DNA of 64,000 nt from an uncultured Flavobacterium sp. (GCA_947632215.1 CANROJ010000003.1:29938-93937); one strand, 5' to 3'; positions 1 through 11,644 are shown, counted from the stretch's first letter. The notes: generated by a model from the letters alone, not told the origin. Numbers and translations are program-made.

Positions 1-428
1 AATTCTACTAATAAAATTAAATGAAAATTACTAGGTTGTTCATGTGTATCCAACCATAATAATGCTGTCTCGACATAGTTAAAGAAGTCTTGGTCTTTCT
101 CTTGTAAATACAAGGAATTATGCAGAACCTCTGCCACGAATATAGCAATACTATTTTTGTAAAAATCATAATATAGACTTTGATATACATGCCCCACTTT
201 TATATCTTTAAAATATTCCATGGTTCCCTTATTCTTAAAAACAAACTCTATTTCTAAATTCATCAAAGGCTGAAAATATGCGATCTTTTGACTAGATTTC
301 CCTTTAGAAAATGCATTGGGAACGTAAAAAGTCTGTACGCCTACCTCTTGTGTCAAACATTTTACAATCAAGCCTTTTTCTTGGTATTTAAGAGCACTTA
401 ATACAATGGCACGAGTCTTTATTATCAT
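1..428 (-). CDS. recO: DNA repair protein RecO, N-terminal part (cut by window edge)
   Basis: The minus strand reads open from an ATG at 428 to the left edge, giving about 142 residues. The product begins MIIKTRAIVLSALKYQEKGL and continues with a beta-rich OB-fold-like segment, the usual start of RecO. RecO loads RecA on SSB-coated single strands in the RecFOR pathway. Alpha-helical and zinc-binding parts lie outside the window. A TAnnTTTG box sits about 70 bases upstream. The family call rests on the N-terminal pattern and is fairly secure. Confidence 0.85.
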   Translation of the reverse strand, partial: MIIKTRAIVLSALKYQEKGLIVKCLTQEVGVQTFYVPNAFSKGKSSQKIAYFQPLMNLEIEFVFKNKGTMEYFKDIKVGHVYQSLYYDFYKNSIAIFVAEVLHNSLYLQEKDQDFFNYVETALLWLDTHEQPSNFHLILLVE

Positions 429-497
429 CCTTTTAGCCTACTATTTATTCTACAAACACATCATTATAACTTGGAGAACACCTCCACTTATTTACTA

Positions 498-505
498 CAA
501 ACTTA
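498..505 (-). promoter_or_regulatory. Putative -7 promoter box for recO
   Basis: The minus strand reads TAAGTTTG, an exact match to the Bacteroidota -7 consensus TAnnTTTG, 70 bases before the recO ATG. No clear -33 TTTG is seen. Confidence 0.35.
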
Positions 506-715
506 GCTCTTTTTTTGGTCTTACCTGAACCTTGTTGTAAGATACAACTAATAACTTTTCTCAAAAAAAACATTGCCATAATAAAGTATCTAAAAACTAA
601 GCTATTTCTCTTTAGATCTAAGGCTTTCTGTCTAGCCTGAAGCTTTTCTTAGTATTAAATATCCTTTAAGGATAACTCTATTTTATCTTTTAACCATTAT
701 TCTGTATAATTTCGA

Positions 716-723
716 TAGATTTG
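716..723 (+). promoter_or_regulatory. Putative -7 promoter box for the DUF3298-type lipoprotein
   Basis: TAGATTTG matches TAnnTTTG exactly. The expected transcription start, about seven bases downstream, would leave a leader of roughly ten bases before the ATG at 740. Confidence 0.4.
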
Positions 724-739
724 TAATAAAACCAAAATT

Positions 740-1486
740 ATGAAGAAGATTTTCTTTCTTATTGTCTTAATATTCTTTGCCATCTCTTGTGAAAAGAAAA
801 TTGAGCAAAACATTAAAATTGAGCAAAGAACTTTTAAGGCTAAGTCCAGCAAAGCCTGCTTAGACCTGCAATGCACTAGTATAAATCTAGATATTCCTAT
901 CATTGAATCTCCAAGTCAAGCCAATACTAAATCAATCAACAAGATAACTCTTGACACTATAGTAGATTTAATGTCCTTTGAGGCTAGCTTAAACCACATT
1001 AATTCTTACCAAGAATTAGTGGATAGTTTTATTGAATCATACCATGAATTTATTCAGATGTACCCAGATGATAATATTCCTTGGAAAGCAGAAGTAGAAG
1101 TACAAAAAACATTCTTTAACGATAATATTTATGCTCTAAGTGTACAATATTACACTTTTGCAGGTGGTGCACATGGATATAATTCACAATTTAGTTTATT
1201 GTTTGACTATAAAACAGGAAATTTGATCCCAGTAAGTAAATTATTTCGTAATTGGGGTAAACTAATGCCTTTAATAGAAGCTAAATTAAGCTATGCGCAA
1301 CAATTAAAAGATGAAAATGGCCTTCTAGCACTTCCTTCCAATGTTTACATTTATCAAGACAAGGTGCTACTTGCATATGTTAATGAAGACTTATTTTCTA
1401 TTGAAGAAAATATTGATTATATAGAATTTTCAATAGACCAAATCAGTCCTTTTATCGCCTACGACTTAGAGCCAAAGGCAAAGTAA
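740..1486 (+). CDS. DUF3298/DUF4163-type lipoprotein (RsiV-like fold)
   Basis: The 248-residue product has a lipoprotein signal peptide ending in the lipobox FFAISC (Cys17). The C-terminal half carries the segment YYTFAGGAHGYNSQFSLLFD followed by KTGNLIPVSKLF, typical of DUF3298, the periplasmic domain also found in anti-sigma factor RsiV. The N-terminal half would be DUF4163. It is expected to be anchored to a membrane facing the periplasm. There is no sigma factor next to it, so an anti-sigma role is not supported. Function unknown. Confidence 0.7.
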   Translation: MKKIFFLIVLIFFAISCEKKIEQNIKIEQRTFKAKSSKACLDLQCTSINLDIPIIESPSQANTKSINKITLDTIVDLMSFEASLNHINSYQELVDSFIESYHEFIQMYPDDNIPWKAEVEVQKTFFNDNIYALSVQYYTFAGGAHGYNSQFSLLFDYKTGNLIPVSKLFRNWGKLMPLIEAKLSYAQQLKDENGLLALPSNVYIYQDKVLLAYVNEDLFSIEENIDYIEFSIDQISPFIAYDLEPKAK

Positions 1487-1519
1487 TTAACCATTTTATA
1501 AGTAAAAACAACATTTTCG

Positions 1520-2977
1520 GTGAGTATCTATACAAGAATATTTAAGCAAACAGCCATATATGGACTGGCGGCAGTTTTCCCCAAAGTAATTGGGTTTTTT
1601 CTGGTGCCTTTTCACACACAAGTCATGCCAGACCAGGCCTATGGTCAGTATAGTGTGGTATTTGCCATTATTACCTTTTTTAATGTAATATTGGCCTTTG
1701 GAATGGAGACAGCATTCTTTAGATACTACAATATGCAGGATAATAAGAAATCGGTAAATAATACTGCCACACTTTTTTTATTATTCACCACCTTATGCTT
1801 TTTAGCAGTGTGCTTTTTTACTCAAGAATTTTGGTCTTCCTTTTTGAATATTTCAAGTGAAGTTTTTCAATATGTTATCTGGATTCTTGCTCTGGACACT
1901 CTAGTTATAATCCCCTTTGCTAAATTAAGAGCAAACCAGCGATCTGCAGTTTATAGCGTAATTAAAATGGGGAATGTACTTTTATTTACTTTACTAAACG
2001 TTTTCTTCTTATATCTATTACCAAAATTAGCCACTGCTCACCCTGAGAGTATTTGGACGGATATTTACAAAGAAAATTACCAAGTAGCATTTTTATTTTT
2101 AGCTAACTTAATTGCAAGTTTAGCAACATTTCTAATTTTCATTAAACATTATTTACAGTTAAAACTGAGTCTAGATATTACATTAACAAAGCAGATGTTA
2201 CGTTATGCTTTTCCAATTATGATAGGCGGATTGGCATTTGCGACCAATGAAGGTTTTGATAAAATACTCTTAGAGCGTTTGCTTCCCAAAGACATTGCCC
2301 TTTCACAAGTTGGCCAATATGCAGCTTGCTACAAACTAGGTTTATTTATGGTACTATTTCGCCAAGCTTACACCCTTGGAATAGAACCTTTCTTCTTCAA
2401 TTATGCAAAAAACGATGATGCCCCAATAAAGTATGCCACTATTACTAAATACTTTACCATTATCGGAAGTCTAATAATGCTAGTAATTATTGTGTTTTCA
2501 GATGTATTAAAAGTGTTAATTATTAGAAATCAAGAATACTGGCCAGCCATGAGTATTGTACCAATGATAATATTAGCTAACCTTTGTATGGGAATTTACA
2601 CTAATTTATCTGTTTGGTATAAACTGAAGGATAAAACATTAATAGGAGCCTACATTTCCATTATAGGAGCAATTCTTACCTTAATTTTTAATTTCGCACT
2701 AATTCCTTACATAGGATATATTGGTTCGGCAATTGCTACTCTAATTGCCTATGGAGCAATGATGCTCATATCTTATATACTAGGACAAAAATATTATCCT
2801 ATTCCCTACGATACAAAAGCAATAAGCGGCTACTTTGTTTTATCTATAGTCTTTAGTTTTATATACTTTTATTTCTTTAGAGAAAACTACTACGTTGGTA
2901 TAAGCTTGATAGTAGTTTATTTATGCGTATTGGTAAAAGAACAATACACAAATTTACTTAGGCTTCTAAAAAGATAA
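1520..2977 (+). CDS. Polysaccharide flippase family membrane protein (Wzx/MATE-like)
   Basis: The 485-residue product starts at a GTG and begins SIYTRIFKQTAIYGLAAVFP, the usual N-terminus of polysaccharide biosynthesis (Wzx-type) exporters. About 12-14 hydrophobic segments cover the whole length. Such proteins flip lipid-linked sugars across the inner membrane for surface polysaccharide or LPS synthesis. There is no glycosyltransferase cluster nearby, so its substrate is unknown. It lies 33 bases after the lipoprotein and may be co-transcribed with it. Confidence 0.8.
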   Translation: MSIYTRIFKQTAIYGLAAVFPKVIGFFLVPFHTQVMPDQAYGQYSVVFAIITFFNVILAFGMETAFFRYYNMQDNKKSVNNTATLFLLFTTLCFLAVCFFTQEFWSSFLNISSEVFQYVIWILALDTLVIIPFAKLRANQRSAVYSVIKMGNVLLFTLLNVFFLYLLPKLATAHPESIWTDIYKENYQVAFLFLANLIASLATFLIFIKHYLQLKLSLDITLTKQMLRYAFPIMIGGLAFATNEGFDKILLERLLPKDIALSQVGQYAACYKLGLFMVLFRQAYTLGIEPFFFNYAKNDDAPIKYATITKYFTIIGSLIMLVIIVFSDVLKVLIIRNQEYWPAMSIVPMIILANLCMGIYTNLSVWYKLKDKTLIGAYISIIGAILTLIFNFALIPYIGYIGSAIATLIAYGAMMLISYILGQKYYPIPYDTKAISGYFVLSIVFSFIYFYFFRENYYVGISLIVVYLCVLVKEQYTNLLRLLKR

Positions 2978-2996
2978 AACAGCCTATAAGCAAAAA

Positions 2997-3033
2997 AATC
3001 ATGATTCTATCCAAATAGGATAAAATCATGATT
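2997..3033 (-). terminator. Rho-independent terminator of the DUF4139 gene, possibly bidirectional
   Basis: A 16-base inverted repeat with one mismatch (AATCATGATT..TATCC and its complement) surrounds the loop AAATA. On the minus strand it is followed by a run of six T. It lies between two convergent genes. Confidence 0.75.
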
Positions 3034-3059
3034 CCTCAAAACAAGTACTTTGTTAAAAT

Positions 3060-4652
3060 CTACTTATTTAGTATCTGTTTATCTTTATTATATTTTATGG
3101 TATACCCAAAATCAAGCACCTTACTCTGATTAGCACCTATATTAAGGTCCCAAGTTAAAATACCAGTTACTTTATCTAAAACCCCATTAGATTTTTGATC
3201 TACATCCACTTGAATATCTGAATCTACACTAACAGGAACTTGGTCTTCAATGATTAGTTTTATATCAACAGATTGACTATTTTTCACAAGTATCTGATAA
3301 GCAATTGATTCACTCTTACGGCTTGAAAGCACTTTGGATGAAGTTTTATCGGTTATTAATTTTCTTGAAACTTGTACTCTAGGATCTTTACCCAAATTAA
3401 GAACTAGCTCATTATCAGTATTTTCAGTATCAATCTGAGTCTTACCAACATAAATACCCTCGAGCATTATACTGGCCGAACCAGGAAGTAAATTTAAATC
3501 TTCATATCCCTTTATTTTTGCAACTAAATATGCACTTGGATCAACCTTAACTACACTAAAATACTGGTAGTCGGCCTCTAAAGAGAAACGATCTAAAATT
3601 ACTTGATGTCTTTTTGTATCCGAAGCAATATTATACAAAGCATCTATTTCAAAGGAAATATTCAATCCAGAGGTATTAACCTGAACTTCAGGTCCGGCAA
3701 ACATAGCTTTAGGTCTTGCACTACTTTGTAATCGCGCACTACTAGAAACCAATGACAATCTTTGATCAGAATTATTTATCACAACTGGCTTGCTATAGTC
3801 AATATACCAAGTTGATAATTCAGGCAAGACATTATCTGTGTTGGCATAACCGCTTGTTAAGCTCAGTCGCACTTTATTCCAATCTAATCCTGAATTTTGA
3901 TTTACTTGAGCCTTGTAAATTAAATTAATAGAATCGTTTATTTTAGGAACGTTTAGTTCATAAGAGGCAAACCAACTAGCATTTGTAGTAAAGTAGCGAA
4001 GATCTAAATTAACCTCTTGGTCTTTTAAACTCTCTACTTGTAATAAGATTTTCCCTTTACCATAATTACTACCTACTTCACCACTAGAACTTCTTTTTGC
4101 TTCTAAATTATCTAGAAGAAACTGCAATTTTTCCCTTTGGGCTTGTGTTTGTTGAATTTGCACTGATAACGAAGTATACTTACTTGTATAAAAATCCAAC
4201 AACTTATCTAACTGCAGCGAAAAATTTTCACTACCACTTGGCATAACCTTATTAGCATTCAATAAATCTAGAGCATTCTCTAAAGATGAACTAGTAATGG
4301 CGTTATATTCTAGTTCCTTTTTTAAGGTGTGAATACTGTCTAAAACACTATTACCTGTTAAAGCTTTATCTGGGCTACTAGAATAATCATCAGTAAAGGT
4401 ATTTGCTAAAATAACTACATCCTTATCACTACCTATTTGTATAGTATTTTGAAGTAATGAGCCCGCCAAATTACTTATTACAATTTGACTACTTCCTTTA
4501 GGTACCTTTACCTTTACCTTGTGATGCATATCAGCCCCATTAAAGTAAACTCTTACATCGGTTAATTCAGCGACCGAATACACATCCTTTTGAGCCTTTG
4601 CACTCAAATAAAACATAATAAAAAAAACACATAATAATCTAGTATAACTCAT
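3060..4652 (-). CDS. DUF4139/DUF4140 domain protein
   Basis: A 530-residue secreted protein with a signal peptide ending near LSAKAQ. The N-terminal part (about residues 25-125; DVRVYFNGADMHHKVKVKVP) matches DUF4140. A coiled-coil-like stretch (about 150-190) follows, then the DUF4139 beta-rich C-terminus containing LRYFTTNASWFASYEL. The family occurs widely and is sometimes called mucoidy-inhibitor-A-like, but its activity is not established. It lies 18 bases after radA and is probably co-transcribed with it. Confidence 0.75.
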   Translation of the reverse strand: MSYTRLLCVFFIMFYLSAKAQKDVYSVAELTDVRVYFNGADMHHKVKVKVPKGSSQIVISNLAGSLLQNTIQIGSDKDVVILANTFTDDYSSSPDKALTGNSVLDSIHTLKKELEYNAITSSSLENALDLLNANKVMPSGSENFSLQLDKLLDFYTSKYTSLSVQIQQTQAQREKLQFLLDNLEAKRSSSGEVGSNYGKGKILLQVESLKDQEVNLDLRYFTTNASWFASYELNVPKINDSINLIYKAQVNQNSGLDWNKVRLSLTSGYANTDNVLPELSTWYIDYSKPVVINNSDQRLSLVSSSARLQSSARPKAMFAGPEVQVNTSGLNISFEIDALYNIASDTKRHQVILDRFSLEADYQYFSVVKVDPSAYLVAKIKGYEDLNLLPGSASIMLEGIYVGKTQIDTENTDNELVLNLGKDPRVQVSRKLITDKTSSKVLSSRKSESIAYQILVKNSQSVDIKLIIEDQVPVSVDSDIQVDVDQKSNGVLDKVTGILTWDLNIGANQSKVLDFGYTIKYNKDKQILNK

Positions 4653-4670
4653 AGTTGCTTAACGTTTATA

Positions 4671-6044
4671 TTATCGACCAAATAAGGCATTCACTAATTC
4701 TTCAATTCTAGCTATAAAAATAACTTTAATGCCTTTTCCTGTATAACTAATCTTATTATATTTAGAGACAAAAATATATTCGAAACCTAACTTTTCAGCC
4801 TCCTGAATGCGTTGGTCCACTCTATTAACGGGTCTGATTTCACCCGATAAGCCTACTTCAGCGGCAAAGACTACATTTCTACCTATAGGAATATCTTGAT
4901 CGGATGACAAGACCGCTGCCACTACTCCAAGATCAATAGCTGGGTCATCCACACTAATACCTCCCGTAATATTTAAAAACACATCTTTCTGTCCTAACCT
5001 AAAGCCAGCGCGTTTCTCCAAAACAGCTAAGATCATATTTAAGCGCTTAAGGTTATAACCGGTGCTACTTCTTTGTGGCATACCATAAACTGCACTACTA
5101 ACTAAGGCCTGCACTTCTACCATCAAAGGACGCATGCCCTCTAATGTACCTGAAATAGCAGTACCGGATAATAACTCATCCTTATGAGAAAGCAGAATTT
5201 CAGCAGGATTAGAAACTTCCTTTAAACCCGACCCCCTCATCTCGTAAATACCCAATTCAGCAGTAGAACCAAAACGATTCTTGTTTGCCCTTAAAATACG
5301 ATACACATGGTTCCTATCCCCTTCAAACTGCAAAACCGTATCAACCATATGCTCTAACATCTTGGGACCTGCAATGCTTCCATCTTTAGTAATATGTCCA
5401 ATTATTAAAACAGGAGTACCGGTTTCCTTTGCAAACTTTGTAAGTTCAGCTGTACATTCTTTAATTTGAGAAACACTTCCCGAAGAAGATTCTATAAAAT
5501 CAGTATGTAGAGTTTGAATAGAGTCTATAATTAGTACTTCTGGTTGGATTAAATCAACCTGCCTAAAAATATTCTGGGTATTACTCTCTGTTAATATAAA
5601 ACAATTATCATTATTAGGATTAATTCGCTCCGCCCTCATTTTAATCTGTTTCTGACTTTCTTCCCCAGAAACATATAAAACTTTATAAGGTAAACGCAAG
5701 GAAATCTGTAGTAAAAGTGTACTTTTTCCAATACCTGGTTCCCCCCCTAAAAGCACCATTGAGCCTGGCACTATACCTCCCCCTAATACACGATTAAGTT
5801 CACTATCTAAGGTATCTAGGCGCTGCTCTTCACTGCCATCTATCTCTCGTATTAAAACAGGTTTGGCGACTCTAGAATCACTATTCCCAGCAGTAGAAAT
5901 ACCTTTCCATCCCGAGGCTTTCTCTTTGTGAACAACCTCTTCAACTAAAGTATTCCACTGTTTACAACCACCACATTGTCCCATCCACTTAGGATGCTTA
6001 CTACCACAGTTTTGACAAAAAAAAGCTGTTTTTACTTTAGACAT
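4671..6044 (-). CDS. radA: DNA repair protein RadA
   Basis: 457 residues with all RadA landmarks: an N-terminal C4 zinc finger (Cys10, Cys13, Cys24, Cys27), Walker A GEPGIGKST at about 101-109, Walker B LIIDS at about 171-175, the RadA-specific KNRFG motif at 255-259, and a C-terminal Lon-protease-like domain. RadA is a RecA-like helicase that drives branch migration during recombinational repair. Length is normal for the family. It is followed closely by the DUF4139 gene and separated from atpC by a terminator. Confidence 0.97.
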   Translation of the reverse strand: MSKVKTAFFCQNCGSKHPKWMGQCGGCKQWNTLVEEVVHKEKASGWKGISTAGNSDSRVAKPVLIREIDGSEEQRLDTLDSELNRVLGGGIVPGSMVLLGGEPGIGKSTLLLQISLRLPYKVLYVSGEESQKQIKMRAERINPNNDNCFILTESNTQNIFRQVDLIQPEVLIIDSIQTLHTDFIESSSGSVSQIKECTAELTKFAKETGTPVLIIGHITKDGSIAGPKMLEHMVDTVLQFEGDRNHVYRILRANKNRFGSTAELGIYEMRGSGLKEVSNPAEILLSHKDELLSGTAISGTLEGMRPLMVEVQALVSSAVYGMPQRSSTGYNLKRLNMILAVLEKRAGFRLGQKDVFLNITGGISVDDPAIDLGVVAAVLSSDQDIPIGRNVVFAAEVGLSGEIRPVNRVDQRIQEAEKLGFEYIFVSKYNKISYTGKGIKVIFIARIEELVNALFGR

Positions 6045-6090
6045 TTAAAAAAAAATTAAATAATATTATATAAACAAATTAAACAAAAAA

Positions 6091-6113
6091 AGCCGATTCA
6101 CAATGAATCGGCT
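6091..6113 (-). terminator. Terminator of the atpD-atpC unit
   Basis: A perfect 10-bp stem AGCCGATTCA/TGAATCGGCT with a 3-base loop. The minus-strand transcript has a T run after it. It lies just past the atpC stop. Confidence 0.85.
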
Positions 6114-6136
6114 TAATAATATTTACTATTAACTAA

Positions 6137-6418
6137 CTAATTAGCTAAAATAATAATCTTATTGTCGTTTAATTCCAACGTACCAAAGTTAATTGGCAAA
6201 TGATAAGTATCATTGGAAACTTTAGTAAACTTTGAACTAAAGGCTTCTTTTATAGAAATGTTGCTCCCTGTAAACTTAATCTCACCTTTCACTAAGACAG
6301 ATACAATAGAGGCGTGATTGCTTAACATCTGAAACTCCCCATCTGCTCCCGGTACAGATACCATTGTAACTTCTCCAGAAAATAATGTAGCCTCAGGCGA
6401 TACGATTTCTAATCTCAT
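6137..6418 (-). CDS. atpC: ATP synthase F1 subunit epsilon (short form)
   Basis: 93 residues beginning MRLEIVSPEATLFSGEVTMV and containing PGADGEFQMLSNHASIVSVL, the N-terminal beta-sandwich of epsilon. The C-terminal two-helix domain, which inhibits the enzyme in E. coli (139 residues), is absent. A short epsilon is common in Bacteroidota. It lies 22 bases after atpD, in the same unit. Confidence 0.95.
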   Translation of the reverse strand: MRLEIVSPEATLFSGEVTMVSVPGADGEFQMLSNHASIVSVLVKGEIKFTGSNISIKEAFSSKFTKVSNDTYHLPINFGTLELNDNKIIILAN

Positions 6419-6440
6419 GATCTATATATTTAATTGATTA

Positions 6441-7955
<1,515 letters not shown>

Positions 7956-8013
7956 TTATGTATTTATTTAACAGCTATTTACCTTTATTGAAAAATACTA
8001 CTTTTTCAGAGTG

Positions 8014-8021
8014 CAAAGATA
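8014..8021 (-). promoter_or_regulatory. Putative -7 promoter box for atpD-atpC
   Basis: The minus strand reads TATCTTTG, matching TAnnTTTG, in the 150-base gap between glmS and atpD. The implied leader is about 55 bases. Confidence 0.45.
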
Positions 8022-8102
8022 GTTTTTTTCTCGTAATATAAAAAGCTTGAAAATCTTTTTTTTAAAAAAAACGAACTTATGAAAAAAGTCCACTCTTATC
8101 CT

Positions 8103-9947
8103 TTATTCTACTGTAACACTCTTAGCCAAATTCCTTGGTTGATCAACGTTACAATTTCTTAATACTGCTATATGGTAAGACATTAATTGCAAAGGAATTG
8201 TTGCTAAAATTGGCGTAAGAGCCTCAGAAATTCCAGGCATCTCTATAACATGATCAGCTAATTTTCGAACTTGCGTATCTCCTTTAGTCACAACTGCTAT
8301 AATTTTCCCATTTCTAGCTTTAATTTCCTGAATATTGCTCACAACCTTATCGTAATGCATTTGGTCTGGCGCGATTACAATAACTGGCATATGCTCATCA
8401 ATTAATGCGATTGGTCCATGCTTCATTTCTGCTGCAGGATAACCTTCTGCATGAATATAAGATATTTCCTTTAATTTTAATGCACCTTCTAAGGCAACAG
8501 GATAATTATACCCTCTACCTAAATAAAGACAATTATTAGAATTCTTATAAACTTTTGAGATCTCTAATACTTCTTTATCTTGAGTTAAAGCCTCTTGTAC
8601 ACGTTCTGGAATTAGCTCTAATTCATGTAAATATTTTAAATATTCCGAATTAGGTAATGTTCCTTTGGCTTTAGCCAAACGCAAGGCAATTAAGGTTAAT
8701 ACCGTTATCTGTGTCGTAAATGCTTTAGTGGAAGCCACACCGATCTCCGGACCTGCATGTGTATAAGCCCCAGCATGAGTCTCTCTAGAGATTGAAGACC
8801 CTACAACATTACATACTCCAAAAACGAAAGCTCCTCTGCTTTTAGCTAACTTAATTGCAGCTAAAGTATCAGCTGTTTCTCCACTTTGAGAAATAGCGAT
8901 AATAATATCGTCACTAGAAATAATTGGATTTCTATAACGGAATTCAGAAGCATACTCAACTTCTACAGGAATTCTTGCGAACTCTTCTATAACATATTCT
9001 GCAACTAAACCAGCATGCCAAGAAGTTCCACAAGCAACGATAATAATACGTTTAGCCTTAAGAAACTTATCTAAATTATCCTCTATCCCAGCCATTCTAA
9101 TAAGTCCTTGACTAGCCAATAACCTACCGCGGAAAGTATCTCTAATAACCTCTGGTTGCTCATAAATCTCCTTCAACATAAAATGGTCATATCCATTTTT
9201 TTCTATTTGCTCTAAATTCAATTGCAACTCTTGTACATAATGATCTACCAAAGAGTCATCTTTAATTTTTCTGATAGTTAATGGCTTGTGTAAACGAATA
9301 ATAGCCATCTCTTCATCTTCTAAATAAATAGCATTATTGGTATACTCAATAAACGGAGAGGCATCCGATGTAATAAAATATTCATTATCACCTATACCAA
9401 TAGCTAAAGGACTACCAAGTCTTGCTGCTACAATCTCGTTTGGTTTTTTTATATCCATCACGGCGATAGCATACGCACCAATAACTTGATTTAAAGCAAT
9501 TTGAACTGCTTTACCCAGCTTAACCCCTTGTGTTTTCTGAACATCTTCAATCAAATTAACTAATACTTCGGTATCTGTATCTGAATGAAAAATGTATCCT
9601 CTTTTAATTAATTCTTGCTTTAAGGAGTCATAGTTCTCTATAATTCCATTATGGATAATAACTAATTCGCCTGAATTAGAAAAATGTGGGTGTGAATTAA
9701 CATCATTTGGAACACCATGGGTGGCCCAACGAGTATGTCCTATACCTACAGTTCCTACCTTAACTTGCTCAGTACTTTTTTGCTCTAAATCAGCAACTTT
9801 TCCCTTAGTTTTACTCAAGTTAATTTTTTCTCCGTCAAAAATAGCCAATCCTGCACTATCATATCCTCTATACTCTAAACGAGTAAGTCCTTTAATAATA
9901 ACGGGGTAAGCTTGTCTATGGCCAATGTAACCAACAATTCCACACAT
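8103..9947 (-). CDS. glmS: Glutamine--fructose-6-phosphate aminotransferase (isomerizing)
   Basis: 614 residues, close to the E. coli length. The N-terminus MCGIVGYIGH carries the processed catalytic Cys2 of the class II glutaminase domain. Two SIS sugar-isomerase domains follow (ACGTSWHAGL and GRGYNYPVALEGALKLKEI), and the protein ends in the conserved PRNLAKSVTVE. It makes glucosamine-6-phosphate, the first step of amino-sugar synthesis for peptidoglycan and lipid A. It starts nine bases after the DUF4270 gene and is probably in one operon with it. Confidence 0.98.
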   Translation of the reverse strand: MCGIVGYIGHRQAYPVIIKGLTRLEYRGYDSAGLAIFDGEKINLSKTKGKVADLEQKSTEQVKVGTVGIGHTRWATHGVPNDVNSHPHFSNSGELVIIHNGIIENYDSLKQELIKRGYIFHSDTDTEVLVNLIEDVQKTQGVKLGKAVQIALNQVIGAYAIAVMDIKKPNEIVAARLGSPLAIGIGDNEYFITSDASPFIEYTNNAIYLEDEEMAIIRLHKPLTIRKIKDDSLVDHYVQELQLNLEQIEKNGYDHFMLKEIYEQPEVIRDTFRGRLLASQGLIRMAGIEDNLDKFLKAKRIIIVACGTSWHAGLVAEYVIEEFARIPVEVEYASEFRYRNPIISSDDIIIAISQSGETADTLAAIKLAKSRGAFVFGVCNVVGSSISRETHAGAYTHAGPEIGVASTKAFTTQITVLTLIALRLAKAKGTLPNSEYLKYLHELELIPERVQEALTQDKEVLEISKVYKNSNNCLYLGRGYNYPVALEGALKLKEISYIHAEGYPAAEMKHGPIALIDEHMPVIVIAPDQMHYDKVVSNIQEIKARNGKIIAVVTKGDTQVRKLADHVIEMPGISEALTPILATIPLQLMSYHIAVLRNCNVDQPRNLAKSVTVE

Positions 9948-9956
9948 ATATTGTTG

Positions 9957-11612
9957 TTATTTAAGTTCTGTAAAAAATATTTCTAATTTCATTTTACTAC
10001 CCACAGGTACAGCACTACTAGTTCCATGTAAAACCGTCCCTAAAGGAGTAGTTACACTATATGAAGGGATACTATTTATGTCCTGTGGAACATTACTAAT
10101 AGGATCTTTTAATTTTTTGAATACTAATTCATTTACTGTACTAGTAAACTCATTACTGACAACTATTGCTAGCTTAGGGCTTCTAACAACATCACTCTCC
10201 AAAAGAGACTGAATGTGCTCCCTAACTCTAATTCTATAGGTAAAACTTTCTCTTTTGCTATCTTCTTTCTGCTCAATAAACTCTCCGCCATAAGTACTTT
10301 TATCGGTAGAGGCATCATTGGCAAAATCCGCTAAAATTTGACTATCATCGTAATTATACAAAAATAAACGAGGTGGATTAATACTATTACCCATAACCTG
10401 TTTATCAACGTAAACGGTTAAAAAAGCGTCATTAATTAAAAGATTCTGTTCTCTTAAATTCTTAAGTTCCTCAAAGTCGTTTTGCTTAAAAATCTCTACA
10501 ACCCCTAAACTTCCTTGTCCACCTTTCAAATAAAGAGAAGCATCACCTGCTTGTTTATCAGAAGCACTCAACATACCAGCATACCCCTGATCATTAGTAC
10601 TTTGCATTAAATTAATAATAGTATTATTTGTAGCTACCATTGATCCAGTAGTTGAACCTCCAAAGTGAGCTAATGAAAATTTTATTTCTCCTCTTACTTT
10701 CTCTGTGGTTTGATTTCCTTCTGCATCTACATTAACTTGATCTTTGGTATAAGTAGCTCTAAGATAACCTTGTCCTAAAGCCAAAAGACCAATAGCACCT
10801 TTACTACCATTTGAACTAGCTTTTAAATAAAGTCCTCTAAAAACATCACTCTGGGTATCAGCATTAGCTAACGCATCAATATTACTTAGGAAAAAATCTT
10901 GGAAATAGGCTTTATTAAGATCAATCCAAAACCCTGGATTAAGCCTCTCTTTTACAATTGCATTCCCACTATCATCTACTTCAATTGTACCTGACTCATC
11001 ATACTGATAGATATTAATCGCATTTTTATTAAATGAAACATTTTTATTCTGAAGAGCTATGAAGGAATCATTTAAAACAACACCAGTATTATTATCATTA
11101 AATAAACCGAAATCATTATTATAGTAAAAAATATCACCTCCATTAATTGGGTTATCTAGAGAGATAAGATAAGTATTTTGATATACTTTCAGATCAAAAT
11201 CCCCATCTCCGTAAACACTATTCAAGGTGTAAGAGTAAATATTATCTTCTAATTTATCTGGTACTGAATTATAAAAAGGTATGTATAGATAAACGGAATC
11301 AAACACAGCTGTTTGATTTAATTCAGTAAAATTAGTTGATTCAGTGGCTAGATTTAACGCTAAACTATTAGAAACATTCCCAAAAAAATCATCGTTTAAA
11401 GATCCGATACTAAATTCTGGTAGACTAGTTGTTTCAACAGGACCTGTTTGCTGACTGTAAGCTTTAATATCTTTTACAACATATGATTCTACCTCAAAGT
11501 CTCCTCCTCCAATGATATCGGAACCAGCACTAGTATAATCACTATCGCAAGATTGCAATGCTAAAAATCCTAACGAAAGGAATAATCCTTTAAATATATT
11601 TTTTTGATTCAT
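9957..11612 (-). CDS. DUF4270 family lipoprotein
   Basis: 551 residues with a lipobox (SLGFLALQSC, Cys22) and a beta-rich body. The segment LPEFSIGSLNDDFFG and the C-terminal FFTEL fit DUF4270, a Bacteroidota family of unknown function. It is wedged between a glycogen-synthase-like gene and glmS with gaps of 32 and 9 bases. Its role is not known; being a lipoprotein, it should sit in the envelope. Confidence 0.8.
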   Translation of the reverse strand: MNQKNIFKGLFLSLGFLALQSCDSDYTSAGSDIIGGGDFEVESYVVKDIKAYSQQTGPVETTSLPEFSIGSLNDDFFGNVSNSLALNLATESTNFTELNQTAVFDSVYLYIPFYNSVPDKLEDNIYSYTLNSVYGDGDFDLKVYQNTYLISLDNPINGGDIFYYNNDFGLFNDNNTGVVLNDSFIALQNKNVSFNKNAINIYQYDESGTIEVDDSGNAIVKERLNPGFWIDLNKAYFQDFFLSNIDALANADTQSDVFRGLYLKASSNGSKGAIGLLALGQGYLRATYTKDQVNVDAEGNQTTEKVRGEIKFSLAHFGGSTTGSMVATNNTIINLMQSTNDQGYAGMLSASDKQAGDASLYLKGGQGSLGVVEIFKQNDFEELKNLREQNLLINDAFLTVYVDKQVMGNSINPPRLFLYNYDDSQILADFANDASTDKSTYGGEFIEQKEDSKRESFTYRIRVREHIQSLLESDVVRSPKLAIVVSNEFTSTVNELVFKKLKDPISNVPQDINSIPSYSVTTPLGTVLHGTSSAVPVGSKMKLEIFFTELK

Positions 11613-11644
11613 GTATTCTAATACAAAATTGGTTTGTTAAAAAT

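Larger units (their letters stand above)
429..739. other. Intergenic region between divergent recO and a lipoprotein gene
   Basis: About 310 bases with no convincing gene. It holds two divergent candidate -7 boxes, at 498-505 (minus) and 716-723 (plus). The short open frames inside are low-complexity and overlap the neighbouring gene on the opposite strand. Confidence 0.6.

Noticed and set aside
8055..8071. T8/A8 palindrome between glmS and atpD as a terminator
   Set aside because: Pure A/T stem with no GC; could bend DNA but cannot be supported as a terminator.
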